Shown here: positions 36,455-45,235 of the stretch, one piece after another
How positions within the stretch are numbered: position 1 is the stretch's first letter
Layout of the letters: every line of letters starts with the position of its first letter
DNA from: Alienimonas chondri
GTDB taxonomy: Bacteria > Planctomycetota > Planctomycetia > Planctomycetales > Planctomycetaceae
Reading direction: 5' to 3'
NCBI RefSeq assembly: GCF_013036045.1
Contig: NZ_WTPX01000003.1
Coordinates: 1 to 64,000 of the forward strand
Length of the DNA: 64,000 bases
Program-made: the position numbers and the translations under genes
Notes under the pieces: model-generated
Seen by the model: the letters and a program-made list of their open reading frames with translations, nothing else
Databases searched by the model: none
Told to the model about the DNA's origin: nothing

Positions 36455-38011
36455 TTACTCTTTCGCCTGCACGCCGGGCAGATTTAACGCGAGGATCGCG
36501 TCGACCGTGGCGTCCGCGGTCGCTTGAATGGCGGTCGTTTTGCGGAGCTTCGTCCCGTATTCCAGTTGGATCGACGGAATGCCGTCCTCCTGCTGGGCGC
36601 CGTGGTCCCAGACGATCCAACCGCCGGTGTAGCGGGACTCGGGGCCGTCGCCCTCGGGCAGCATGGCGAAGCCGTTCGACTTCATGGCGTCGGCGAGCCG
36701 CAGGTGGATCGGGCGTTTGCCGGGAGATTCGACCTCCTCGCCTGCTTGATAAGGCGCCCCCGCGGTGACTCCGCTCCGGGTGCCGCGAAAGACCGAGTCT
36801 TTTTCCGCCGACTGGCCGTGAATATCGAGCAGCAGTCCCCTGCCCTGCTGCCGGCGGATCAAGTCGTCCAACTTTTGGTGATAAAGGTCGTACGCCGGCA
36901 GGGCGAGCGGATGTTCGACGCCGGCGCCGCGGGGCCGGTTGGCGTCGATATATTTCCGGCTGAATCGCGCCACCACCAGCGAAGGACGCTTGCCGGTGCG
37001 CTGTTCCAGCCCGTCCGCGACCAGCAACGCCAGTTGATCGACGCGCGTGTCTCGCGAGGTGACGAATTTGTACTTTCCGGTGTCCTCTCCGACGCCCGGC
37101 TGAAAGGCTTCGCCCGTCCGCTCCGGCACGCCCGGCACCAATGCGCGACCGCCATGGGGGGCGGAGAGGATGATCGGCAGGTCGCCGGCCTCGAAGTGAA
37201 TCAGTTCCTCGGCCGCCCGGACCGGCGTCCAGTTCCGGGCGACCTCATCGCCGGGGTATTGAGCGCTCGAGGTCCGTCGGGCCGACCAGAACAACGCCTT
37301 GCGGAGCATCTCGCGGGTTTCTTCCCGCGCTTCGGGGTGCGGGCTGAAGCACACCACCCGCCCGTCGCCGAACTCGCCGGCGGCCACCGCCGTCGTGCCG
37401 GGCATCACCCCGCCGGGCACCCCGTCTTTGTGTACCTCGGTTTTGAACGTCGCCAGCTCCTGATAGTCCGGCAGATCGTCGACCCCGCCGGGCGCCAGCA
37501 GCGGGCCCTGAGCGTATCGAATCTCCCCCTCCGGCCCCGGCACGCCGAGCAGGGTTCGGCCGGACCGCGTGAAAGCGAGCGTGACGTTGCCTTTCCCCCG
37601 CGCCCAATGAGCGCGATCCAAGACTTTCGCGTCGAGGACGTGCAACGACCAATCGTAATCGCTGGTCGCTAAATAGGCGCCGGCGCAGATCCCGATCATT
37701 CCGCCCCCCTCCCGGATAAATTCGCGAACTTGCTCGCGTCCCTCTTCCCGCAACGCCTTGCCCTGCTTGCTGCCGCTACCGCCGGGGTGGATCACGAGGT
37801 CGAAATCGTCCAACACGCCGGTGCGAATCGACAGGGCGCCGACGCGCGTGACGACAACGCCCGGCGTCTCGGCCAGCATCTCAGCCAGCCCGTCGATATC
37901 GCCGCCGGTACCGGTGTCGGTATAGAGCGCGATGCGAAGCGGCCCGGGTTCGATCTCCCCGGGCGGAGCGAGGCAAAACGCGGCGAGGCAGAGAGTCGCG
38001 GCGAACATCAT
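36455..38011 (-). CDS. Fusion: BPL_N/amidotransferase-like domain plus N-formylglutamate-amidohydrolase-like domain
   Basis: A 518-residue secreted protein with two unrelated domains. After a signal peptide, residues 25-250 resemble the biotin-protein-ligase N-terminal (BPL_N) class I glutamine-amidotransferase-like fold: IALYTDTGTGG, DLVIHPGGSGSKQGKAL, and a nucleophile-elbow-like GMIGICAGAYLA with Cys109. Residues 270-515 resemble N-formylglutamate amidohydrolase, a zinc hydrolase: IILSAPHGGRALVPGVPERTGE, RDTRVDQLALLVADGLEQRTGKRPSLVVARFSRKYIDANRP, and LLLDIHGQSAEKD supplying a likely metal His. Both halves suggest amide-bond hydrolysis, perhaps on peptidoglycan-derived or secreted peptides. 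The combination is unusual and its substrate unknown. It is transcribed after the NhaC-type antiporter, 110 bp away. Confidence 0.75.
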   Translation of the reverse strand: MMFAATLCLAAFCLAPPGEIEPGPLRIALYTDTGTGGDIDGLAEMLAETPGVVVTRVGALSIRTGVLDDFDLVIHPGGSGSKQGKALREEGREQVREFIREGGGMIGICAGAYLATSDYDWSLHVLDAKVLDRAHWARGKGNVTLAFTRSGRTLLGVPGPEGEIRYAQGPLLAPGGVDDLPDYQELATFKTEVHKDGVPGGVMPGTTAVAAGEFGDGRVVCFSPHPEAREETREMLRKALFWSARRTSSAQYPGDEVARNWTPVRAAEELIHFEAGDLPIILSAPHGGRALVPGVPERTGEAFQPGVGEDTGKYKFVTSRDTRVDQLALLVADGLEQRTGKRPSLVVARFSRKYIDANRPRGAGVEHPLALPAYDLYHQKLDDLIRRQQGRGLLLDIHGQSAEKDSVFRGTRSGVTAGAPYQAGEEVESPGKRPIHLRLADAMKSNGFAMLPEGDGPESRYTGGWIVWDHGAQQEDGIPSIQLEYGTKLRKTTAIQATADATVDAILALNLPGVQAKE

Positions 38012-38121
38012 ATTGATCGTCTTTCAGAGAGGACGGCAGAGTACCCCAAGCGTGTGTCCGACCGATGCGCAAAAATGTCGGGGGGCCGTGGACGTTGAAT
38101 ACAAAGTGGAGCGAAGCGGAC

Positions 38122-39966
38122 TTAGACGAAGAAATACACGGTCGCGGTCCAGAGCGCCGCGGCGAGCAGGGCCGCGTACGACGCGGGGACGATCTGCGTT
38201 TTGACGTGGTCCATCAGGTCACAGCCGGTCGTCATGGCGCTGAGGATCGTCGTGTCGGAGATCGGGGAGCACTGGTCGCCGAATACGCTGCCGTTCAGCA
38301 CGGCGGCGAAACAGACGGACATAAACAGCTCCGGGCGATCGACCCCGGCGGCGCCGGCGACCTCCCAGGCCAGCGGCATCGCCAGGGGAAACGCGATGGC
38401 GTACGTCCCCCAACTCGTGCCGGTGGAGAAGGCGATGACCATCGTGATGAGCTGGAGCGACGCGGGCAGGGCGAGATAAGAGATCTGCCCTCCCAATAAT
38501 TCGACGAGGTACGCCCCGGCGCCGACCTCCCGGCTGATCCCGCCGACCGTAATCGCCAGCAGGAGCACGACCGAGGCGAGCACGACGCCCTTCATGCCGT
38601 CGCCGATGCCTTCAATAACATGCCGCAGCCGCATGCCTCGACCGAGCGCCGTCACGACCGACGACAGCAGGGCGAGTCCGAACGCCCAGTTCACCTCCGG
38701 CGTGCCGGTCAGGACGAACGTGCCCACCGCCGTGCCGATCAGCAGTATGAACGGGACGAAGAACTCCAGTACATGCGGCCGATAACCGGCCGGCACGCGG
38801 GCGACCGTCAGTTCGGCGGAACTCAGCGGGGAGACCCCCGGCGCATCGAGTTGCCCCGTCGTTCGCGCTCGTTCGCTCGCCTCGCGAATGCCGGCGCCGG
38901 CGAATCGGGTATAATCGAGGCTCAGCAGAAACGTGCCGCTGACCGCGAGGATGCCGTAGAAACTGAGCGGAACGCTGCGGAAGAAGAATGCGATCCGGTC
39001 CTCCTCCGTCGCGAGAAAGGCGACGCCCGGCACGAAGATCAAAGCCTGCACGTAAGCGGGCCAAGCGTTGAACGCCAAGACCGACGCGATGGGCGAAGCC
39101 GTCGAATCGACGATATAGGAGAGTTCCTCGTGACTGACCCGCTCCCTGTCGGCGACCGGCTTCACGATCGTACCGACCAGAACCACGCTGACGGTCCCTC
39201 CCTGAAAAAACAGAACCCCCATCAGCCAGGCGACCAGCTTGGCCGATCGCGGTCCCCGGACGAAGCGCCGGGTCATGAACTCCGCGAAGGCCTGGGCTGC
39301 CCCCGTTCGGGACCAAATGCCCATGAGGCTGCCCAGCAGCCAGAGATAAAGCAGCAGCACCGTGGCGGCGCCTTTGCTCGATAGGCTGGGAAGCAGGACC
39401 GCGTCCGTGATATCGAAGCGGCCGAGCATCAACGCCCCGACGATCACCCCGCTCAGCAGCGCGGTCAGGGGTTCTTTCGTGAGCAGGCATAAGGCGATCG
39501 CGACACCCGCGGGCAGCAGCGACCACAGGCCGAAATGGAACTCCGCTTCCAGCAGGGAATAACGGGCGCCGACGACGCCGTCCTCCTCCTCCGTCTCGAA
39601 GATCCATTGGCTGTCGAGTTCCGGCTCGCCTTGCAGCCCCCGCAGCGCCTCCGCTCTCAGGGGAGATTCCGCATAGGGCACGACGGGTCCGACGGCGGTC
39701 TCCTCACCGTGGGATCGATAAGTCAGCTCGCCGGCGTCGTTTTCATAGACCTGATAGGCAATTTTCCGTTCACGCCACTCCGGGTCGACCTGCACGAAGA
39801 CATACAGTCCGCCGACCAATCCACCGAGAATCGCCGCGGCGGCGAGAATGCGCGAGGGACGAAGCCGTCCGCCTGTTCCCCCGACGACGCCCGTGCCCTC
39901 GGCCGCCCCGGTCGCGGCCTCTTCCACCGCCGGAATCGGCGTCGCGGCACGCGACTGCTTGTTCAT
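38122..39966 (-). CDS. NhaC-family Na+/H+ antiporter
   Basis: A 614-residue inner-membrane antiporter of the NhaC/ion-transporter superfamily with about 12 transmembrane segments. Telling motifs are [95 protein letters not shown] and [22 protein letters not shown] 100-residue soluble stretch between TM1 and TM2 is longer than usual. Start: the ATG at 39966 ([10 protein letters not shown]) is favoured; the open frame extends another 21 codons upstream. It is divergent from the VOC gene at 40046, with a 79-bp gap. Confidence 0.88.
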   Translation of the reverse strand: MNKQSRAATPIPAVEEAATGAAEGTGVVGGTGGRLRPSRILAAAAILGGLVGGLYVFVQVDPEWRERKIAYQVYENDAGELTYRSHGEETAVGPVVPYAESPLRAEALRGLQGEPELDSQWIFETEEEDGVVGARYSLLEAEFHFGLWSLLPAGVAIALCLLTKEPLTALLSGVIVGALMLGRFDITDAVLLPSLSSKGAATVLLLYLWLLGSLMGIWSRTGAAQAFAEFMTRRFVRGPRSAKLVAWLMGVLFFQGGTVSVVLVGTIVKPVADRERVSHEELSYIVDSTASPIASVLAFNAWPAYVQALIFVPGVAFLATEEDRIAFFFRSVPLSFYGILAVSGTFLLSLDYTRFAGAGIREASERARTTGQLDAPGVSPLSSAELTVARVPAGYRPHVLEFFVPFILLIGTAVGTFVLTGTPEVNWAFGLALLSSVVTALGRGMRLRHVIEGIGDGMKGVVLASVVLLLAITVGGISREVGAGAYLVELLGGQISYLALPASLQLITMVIAFSTGTSWGTYAIAFPLAMPLAWEVAGAAGVDRPELFMSVCFAAVLNGSVFGDQCSPISDTTILSAMTTGCDLMDHVKTQIVPASYAALLAAALWTATVYFFV

Positions 39967-40045
39967 TTCGACTGAACGTGTGAACGTGGGCCGCCGACGT
40001 ATGCCGGCCTGTGATGGGGCGTCCCCCATTCTACTCCATCCTTGG

Positions 40046-40492
40046 ATGCGACCGATGCCGCTGCCGTTTCATGTCGCCGTTCCGGTCCGCGAGTTGGGGC
40101 CGGCGCGGACGTTCTATCGGGACGTTCTCGGCTGCGCCGAAGGCCGTGTCGACGCCGGCAAGCCGCCGCGATGGGTGGACTTCAATCTGTTCGGCCATCA
40201 GTTCGTCATCCATGAAATCCCGGGCGACGACGAGGCGTCTATCGCGGGACGCAATCCGGTGGACGGCGACGCCGTCCCGGTGCCGCACTACGGGGCCGTG
40301 CTGGAGATCCCGACGTGGACGGCGCTCGCCGAGCGATTGAAAGCCGCGGGCGTGGAGTTCGTCATCCCCCCGCGGACTCGATTCGCCGGCGCCCCCGGAG
40401 AGCAGCGGACAATGTTTCTCCTTGATCCCTCCGGGAACGCTCTGGAGTTCAAAGCCTTCGCCGATATCGAGCGACAGTTGTTCGCGACTTAA
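40046..40492 (+). CDS. VOC-family (glyoxalase/bleomycin-resistance fold) protein
   Basis: A 148-residue single-domain vicinal-oxygen-chelate protein. Features are [23 protein letters not shown] (first beta-alpha unit with metal-ligand His), [15 protein letters not shown], the second unit [25 protein letters not shown], and [15 protein letters not shown] with the last metal-binding Glu. The family includes dioxygenases and glyoxalases; the function here is unassigned. Starts at 40046 and 40055 are both plausible. A good terminator follows at 40560. Confidence 0.85.
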   Translation: MRPMPLPFHVAVPVRELGPARTFYRDVLGCAEGRVDAGKPPRWVDFNLFGHQFVIHEIPGDDEASIAGRNPVDGDAVPVPHYGAVLEIPTWTALAERLKAAGVEFVIPPRTRFAGAPGEQRTMFLLDPSGNALEFKAFADIERQLFAT

Positions 40493-40559
40493 CGTTCACG
40501 GATCGGGTTCGTTCTCGCTCTTCGCGTCTGTCAGTTCACGGTCGCATCGCAATCGGAAT

Positions 40560-40590
40560 CGCCGGCCCGTGAAAACACGGGCCGGCGTTT
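40560..40590. terminator. Intrinsic terminator between convergent genes
   Basis: Perfect 12-bp stem (40560-40571 with 40576-40587), AAAA loop, then TTT. It separates the VOC gene from the convergent 1002-residue protein gene, whose stop lies at 40603. Confidence 0.85.
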
Positions 40591-40602
40591 CAAGATCCTT
40601 CT

Positions 40603-43600
40603 TCAAGGCGACTGCTCGCCGTCTCCATGCGGCCAGGGAGCGGTTCCCAAGACGTCGCCCGGTTGAAGGTCCGCGGGATCGATCACCACGTGCTTCACCT
40701 TGCGGCGGTTCCAGGTATAGGTGAGATGAACCAGGCCGTCGTCGGCTTGAATCATCGCCGGGTAGGAGAACTCGCCGGTGTCTTCACGTTCGACGGCCGC
40801 GACGGCGCGCCACTGCTTGCCGTCCTCGCTGATCGCCAGGTGCAACTCGTTCCGCTTGCCCCAGCCGTCCTTCCGCTCGCCGCCCAGGTGGTTATAGAGC
40901 AACAGGTGGCGACCGTCGCGGAGGGTGAGGGCTTCGATGCCGGAGTTGTTGTTCGGCAACTCGGTCTGCGACAGCTCCGTCCACGTGCGTCCGCCGTCGC
41001 GGGAGAACGATTCGATAATACGTTCGTTCTTGGAGCGGAACAGCGCCTGAAGTTCCCCGTCGCCGTGCCGAAGCAGCGTCGGCTGGATGACTTGGAAGGG
41101 CTGCGTTTCCGGTTCGTATCGCTCCCAGGACGAACCGAGCTCCGGACGGTCGAGGTCCGTCAGCCGCTCCATATGAAAGCGCCAGTCGCCGTCATGCTCC
41201 GTGGAGGACGGGCACAGCAGGGTGCCGTCTTCCAGCAACGTCGGTTTGCCGCGAACGGGGCCGTCGATTCCCTCGGGCAGGCGCCGCCGATCGCGGAACG
41301 ACCGTCCGGCGTCGTAGCTGAACATCACCTCGCCCCACCATTCCTGCGGGTTCGGGCCGACCTTGAAGAACAGCATCGTCGGACCGTCGCCCGGCGGCTG
41401 GAACAGCACGGGGTTCCACGTGGGATAACGCAGTCCCGCATGTTGCACGCCGTCGGCCCACTGCTTCGGGGAAGACCATCCGCCGCCGTCGTGATAGCTC
41501 GACCAGATGCCGACGTCCGGGTTCTTTTCCCGCGTCCCGCCGAACCACGCGGCGACCAGTCCCCGCGGCGTCTGAACGATCGTCGACGCATGACACTCTT
41601 TGAACGGGGCGGAGTTAAAGATGAACTCCTCCGAGACCAGACCGGCGAACCGCGGCGGCTTGGCCTCGCGCGGCGCCCGTGCCTGTAACTCGTCTTGCGA
41701 GAACGTCATGCAGTCGTCGTGCTTAACAAAATAGATGCGTCCGTTCTCCGCCCCCACGACCAGGTCCGGCTTGCCGTCCTGATCGAAGTCGCAGGCGGTG
41801 GGGCTGGAGGTGTGACCGGCGACGTTGCGGGCCGCCAGATTCCCGATCTTCTTGAGCACGATTTTGCCGTCGCGGTCTTCACAGTTGCGATACCACGTGG
41901 CGTTCTCGGAGTTCACCAGCAGATCCAACCGTCCGTCGCCGTCCCAATCGACGACGTCCAGCTTCACCCGGCCGCTGCGGCCGGCCGAACGATCGTTTAG
42001 TTGCAGGGGGAGGTTGTCTTCGTCGATAAAGATGCGGGTTTCCTCAGAAGCCCGGCTGTGACAGGTGAGATAGCCCTCCTGATCGAGCATCACCAGATCG
42101 AGCTGCTCGTCGCCGTCGAAGTCGATCGCCACCGGCGTGGTCCGCCACTGGGTTTGCAGGTTCGCCGCGTTCGTCTTCCACCAATAAAACTCCGGCGGCG
42201 ATTCCTTCGTCCAGAGATCGAGCGGGCCCTCGGTGAAACCATCGCCGGTGCGACGCAGCAACGTCAGCTTCGGCCAGATGGAATTGACGATCACGTCGTC
42301 GCCGCCGTCGCCGTCCCAGTCGGCGACGGACAGCGTCGTATACCCCCACTTCGCTTCGGCCGGACCTTGAATAGAGCCGTTCGGACCGGCGAGCACGCGA
42401 TAGGTCTTGCCGTCGACTTCAAGTAGCTCCGGGGCGCTCCACTTCGTGCCCCGACCGTCGAGGTTGGTGAAGACCGCGATATTGCCCGCGGTGTTGCCGC
42501 AGATCAGATCCTCGTCGCCGTCGCCGTCCCAATCGTGGGCGTAGGGGGTCGCGAGGGCCCCGAACTTCAACGTGTCGGCCTGCTGCTGGAAATAGGCCGG
42601 TTGTTTGAACGCGGGCGTCGCGGCGCCGGCGGGGGTGACGTTCTCCACGAGCGCCACGCGGCCGTCCTCGTCGCCGACGATCAGGTCCATATCGCCGTCG
42701 CCGTCCCAGTCAAACGCGGTCGGCGTGATCATCTGGAGGTGCATCGTCAACGGCTTGCCGTCCGTGCCGTTGAGTTTGAACCCGGTGGCGTAGTCCGGCT
42801 GCTCCCGCGTGCCGACGTTTTCAAACCAGGTGAACCCGTCGAGGAACTCCCCGCAGATCAGATCAAGATCGCCGTCGCCGTCGAAGTCCGCGAAGTTCGG
42901 GCTGGGCCAGCCATAGACGTCGATCGGCGCTCCCCCCGCGTGGATTTTGGTCGGCTCGTCAGCGTAGGAACCGTCCACGTTTTCGATCAGATAGACCCAG
43001 CCGTGCAGCGGGCCGTTCCGCCACCGTCCCTGGGCGTCGTAGGCCTGATCCCAGACGTAGTCGTTCCAGTCGCCGACGCCGACGACGAGATCTTGATCGC
43101 CGTCCCCTTCCCAATCGACGTATCGCCACATCCGAGCGCGCGTATTGCCGGGATGAAATCGCGCCCGGTCGTAAATTTTGCGGCCGCCGCCCGTCAGACC
43201 GTCCGTTTTGAAGTCGGCGAATTCAACGTTCTCTCGCAGCACCCGTGGCTCGCCGTCGACGTAGCTGACCTGCACGTTCTGCCCCGTCGGGCCGAGACGC
43301 ACGGCCGGTTTGAACGCCGGCACCTTGACGGTGGGATCCTGCGTCGGGTTTTCAAAGTAATATAACCCGTTGGTCGGCTTGTCCGGGCCGGAGACGACGA
43401 GGTCCATATCCCCGTCGCCGTCAAAGTCCATCGGCAACGGCCACGCCCACAGCCCGACGCCGAGGTCGACCTCCAGCCCCGGGTTGTTGTATTCCAGCGG
43501 TCGTAGCTTCCACTGAGGATCTTCGGCGTGCAGATTTGAGTCGCACAGCCCCGTGATCAATAGCAGGGCGGTCGTTTTGAGAGAGCGCGTCATGAGCGAA

Positions 43601-43611
43601 TGAGAGGGCAT
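40603..43611 (-). CDS. Large secreted protein: FG-GAP/VCBS propeller plus sialidase-like BNR domain
   Basis: A 1002-residue protein with a signal peptide (LKTTALLLITGLCDSNLHA). Residues 55-650 contain repeated FG-GAP/VCBS units with Ca-binding cores such as DFDGDGDMDLVVSG, DWEGDGDQDLVVGV, DFDGDGDLDLICGE, DWDGDGDMDLIVGD, DWDGDGDEDLICGN and DWDGDGRLDLLVN. Residues 665-985 are a BNR_2 sialidase-like propeller: FKECHASTIVQTPRGLVAAWFGGTREKNPDVGIW, Asp-box-like SYDAGRSF and SRDGGRTWTE, and NNNSGIEALTLRDGRHLLLYN. Related domains occur in sialidases and other exo-glycosidase-like proteins. The true start may be the Met at 43593. It would bind and possibly cleave glycans at the cell surface. Confidence 0.85.
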   Translation of the reverse strand: MPSHSLMTRSLKTTALLLITGLCDSNLHAEDPQWKLRPLEYNNPGLEVDLGVGLWAWPLPMDFDGDGDMDLVVSGPDKPTNGLYYFENPTQDPTVKVPAFKPAVRLGPTGQNVQVSYVDGEPRVLRENVEFADFKTDGLTGGGRKIYDRARFHPGNTRARMWRYVDWEGDGDQDLVVGVGDWNDYVWDQAYDAQGRWRNGPLHGWVYLIENVDGSYADEPTKIHAGGAPIDVYGWPSPNFADFDGDGDLDLICGEFLDGFTWFENVGTREQPDYATGFKLNGTDGKPLTMHLQMITPTAFDWDGDGDMDLIVGDEDGRVALVENVTPAGAATPAFKQPAYFQQQADTLKFGALATPYAHDWDGDGDEDLICGNTAGNIAVFTNLDGRGTKWSAPELLEVDGKTYRVLAGPNGSIQGPAEAKWGYTTLSVADWDGDGGDDVIVNSIWPKLTLLRRTGDGFTEGPLDLWTKESPPEFYWWKTNAANLQTQWRTTPVAIDFDGDEQLDLVMLDQEGYLTCHSRASEETRIFIDEDNLPLQLNDRSAGRSGRVKLDVVDWDGDGRLDLLVNSENATWYRNCEDRDGKIVLKKIGNLAARNVAGHTSSPTACDFDQDGKPDLVVGAENGRIYFVKHDDCMTFSQDELQARAPREAKPPRFAGLVSEEFIFNSAPFKECHASTIVQTPRGLVAAWFGGTREKNPDVGIWSSYHDGGGWSSPKQWADGVQHAGLRYPTWNPVLFQPPGDGPTMLFFKVGPNPQEWWGEVMFSYDAGRSFRDRRRLPEGIDGPVRGKPTLLEDGTLLCPSSTEHDGDWRFHMERLTDLDRPELGSSWERYEPETQPFQVIQPTLLRHGDGELQALFRSKNERIIESFSRDGGRTWTELSQTELPNNNSGIEALTLRDGRHLLLYNHLGGERKDGWGKRNELHLAISEDGKQWRAVAAVEREDTGEFSYPAMIQADDGLVHLTYTWNRRKVKHVVIDPADLQPGDVLGTAPWPHGDGEQSP

Positions 43612-43656
43612 AGGGCGAGTCGGTCGAATGGTCGAGGCGGCGCTAGACGAGGCGTC

Positions 43657-45183
43657 TTAAGGCACGCGGTCCGTGCGAACCGTCTTGAACAGCGGATCGT
43701 TGAGCATCTCCATCGATGCCAGCAGCTTGCGATGGAGTTCTTCGATCGCGGCCCGGATCTCCGGCGCCGGGTCGTCGATTCGGTTGCGGGACTCCTGCGG
43801 GTCGACTTGCAGGTCGTAGAACTCGTCGCGACCGGCGTTGTGGAAGTCTCGGATGAGCTTGTATCGAGGCGTGCGATAGCAGCGCATCGAAGCGACGGCG
43901 TAGTGATGCATGCTGTATTCCGCGTAGAAATCGTTCTCCCAGTTGGTCGGCGATTCCCCCCAAAGCAGCGGCGTGAGATCCCGGCCGCGCAGGACGAGAT
44001 CGTCCGGCCGCTCGACCTGCGCCATCGACAGCAGGGTGGGGAAGAGATCGAGGCTGGATGCGGTCTGCTTGATCACTGTGCCCGGCGCCACTGTGCCGGG
44101 CCAACGAATGATCGCGGGAACCTTCAGCGACAGGTCGTACATATTCGGCCGGTACTTGTCGGAGACGACCCGCGTGCCCTGATGCGTTTTCCCCGGGGGC
44201 TTCGTGCGGGTCGCCCAGATGCCGTTTCCTTTATGCCAGATCCCGTTGTGCCCCATGTTATAGCCGTGGTCCGAGGTGAAGATCACCACGGTGTCGTCCG
44301 CCACGGCGAGGTCGTTCAGCGTGTCGAGCAACCGCCCCAGGTTCCGATCGACGCCGCTCGTGCTCGCTAAATATTCCCGCATGTAACGGTCCATCAATTC
44401 GAGGTTTAGATCGTCGAACTCCGGCAGGGGAACATCAGCGTCAGCGTAAGGCGCCCAGTCCTCCGGCGCGACCGGCAGCCAGCGGCCATGCGGCGCCCGG
44501 GTGTGGAAGCAGAGCAGAAACGGCGAATCGCCCTCCGCCGATCGCTGTAGAAACGCGATCGCTTCGTCGGTCAGAAGATCCGTCGTGAGTCCCTTGAACT
44601 GCCGGACTTGGCCGTCCTTTTCGAGGGGCGGATCGTCGGGCGTGGTTCCGCCGGAGGTCAGCCCTATAAAGTAGTCGAAGCCGTGCCGCGTCGGGTGCTG
44701 TGCTTCGTTCCCCGGCAACGTCCAATCGCCCAAATGCCACTTGCCGACGAGGCCCGTGTGATACCCGCTCTGCTGGAGGGCCTCCGCGAACGTGACGCTG
44801 GCGTCAGGGTCCAACGCGACCTGCGCGTCCGGATCGAACAGTTTATGATCGGGCGCCGTGATGAAGTCGTATACGTCGAACTCCGAGGCGTACCGGCCGG
44901 TCATCAACGAGACCCGGGCCGGGCTGCAAACCGGCGTCGTGCAGAAGAAGTTCTGAAAGACTGCGCCCTCGCGAGCCAAGCGGTCCATATGCGGCGTATG
45001 AGCCGCCGGCACGTCGCGGAACCAACCCTGCGCAACCGCGTTTCCCATCGCCCAGGGCGCCTGATCGTCCGTGACGATGACGACGATATTCGGCCGTTGG
45101 CCGACCTCCGGCCCCGCCCCGGCGCCCTCCGGAGGACCGAAGGCCGGCATGGCCAGAGCGATGAGCGTTGCGATCGAGATCAT
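43657..45183 (-). CDS. Secreted sulfatase (CSPAR type)
   Basis: A 508-residue S1 sulfatase with a signal peptide (MISIATLIALAMPAFG). The formylglycine motif is canonical: Cys86-S-P-A-R90 in TPVCSPARVSLMTGR. Metal ligands lie in VIVTDDQAPW and IFTSDHGYNMGHNGIWHKGNG, and VGKWHLGDW is intact. The HKGNG and YMREYLASTSGVDRNLGRLLD stretches resemble choline-, arylsulfatase- and heparan-type members. It is the middle gene of a minus-strand series: sulfatase 45236-46750, then this one 52 bp downstream, then the FG-GAP/sialidase-like protein 45 bp further. A co-transcribed set acting on a sulfated, possibly sialylated, glycan is likely. Confidence 0.92.
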   Translation of the reverse strand: MISIATLIALAMPAFGPPEGAGAGPEVGQRPNIVVIVTDDQAPWAMGNAVAQGWFRDVPAAHTPHMDRLAREGAVFQNFFCTTPVCSPARVSLMTGRYASEFDVYDFITAPDHKLFDPDAQVALDPDASVTFAEALQQSGYHTGLVGKWHLGDWTLPGNEAQHPTRHGFDYFIGLTSGGTTPDDPPLEKDGQVRQFKGLTTDLLTDEAIAFLQRSAEGDSPFLLCFHTRAPHGRWLPVAPEDWAPYADADVPLPEFDDLNLELMDRYMREYLASTSGVDRNLGRLLDTLNDLAVADDTVVIFTSDHGYNMGHNGIWHKGNGIWATRTKPPGKTHQGTRVVSDKYRPNMYDLSLKVPAIIRWPGTVAPGTVIKQTASSLDLFPTLLSMAQVERPDDLVLRGRDLTPLLWGESPTNWENDFYAEYSMHHYAVASMRCYRTPRYKLIRDFHNAGRDEFYDLQVDPQESRNRIDDPAPEIRAAIEELHRKLLASMEMLNDPLFKTVRTDRVP

Positions 45184-45235
45184 AAGTTTTCTACCCGAAG
45201 CCGGGCGACGAAGAAGCGTACGAAGAGCCGGCGCC

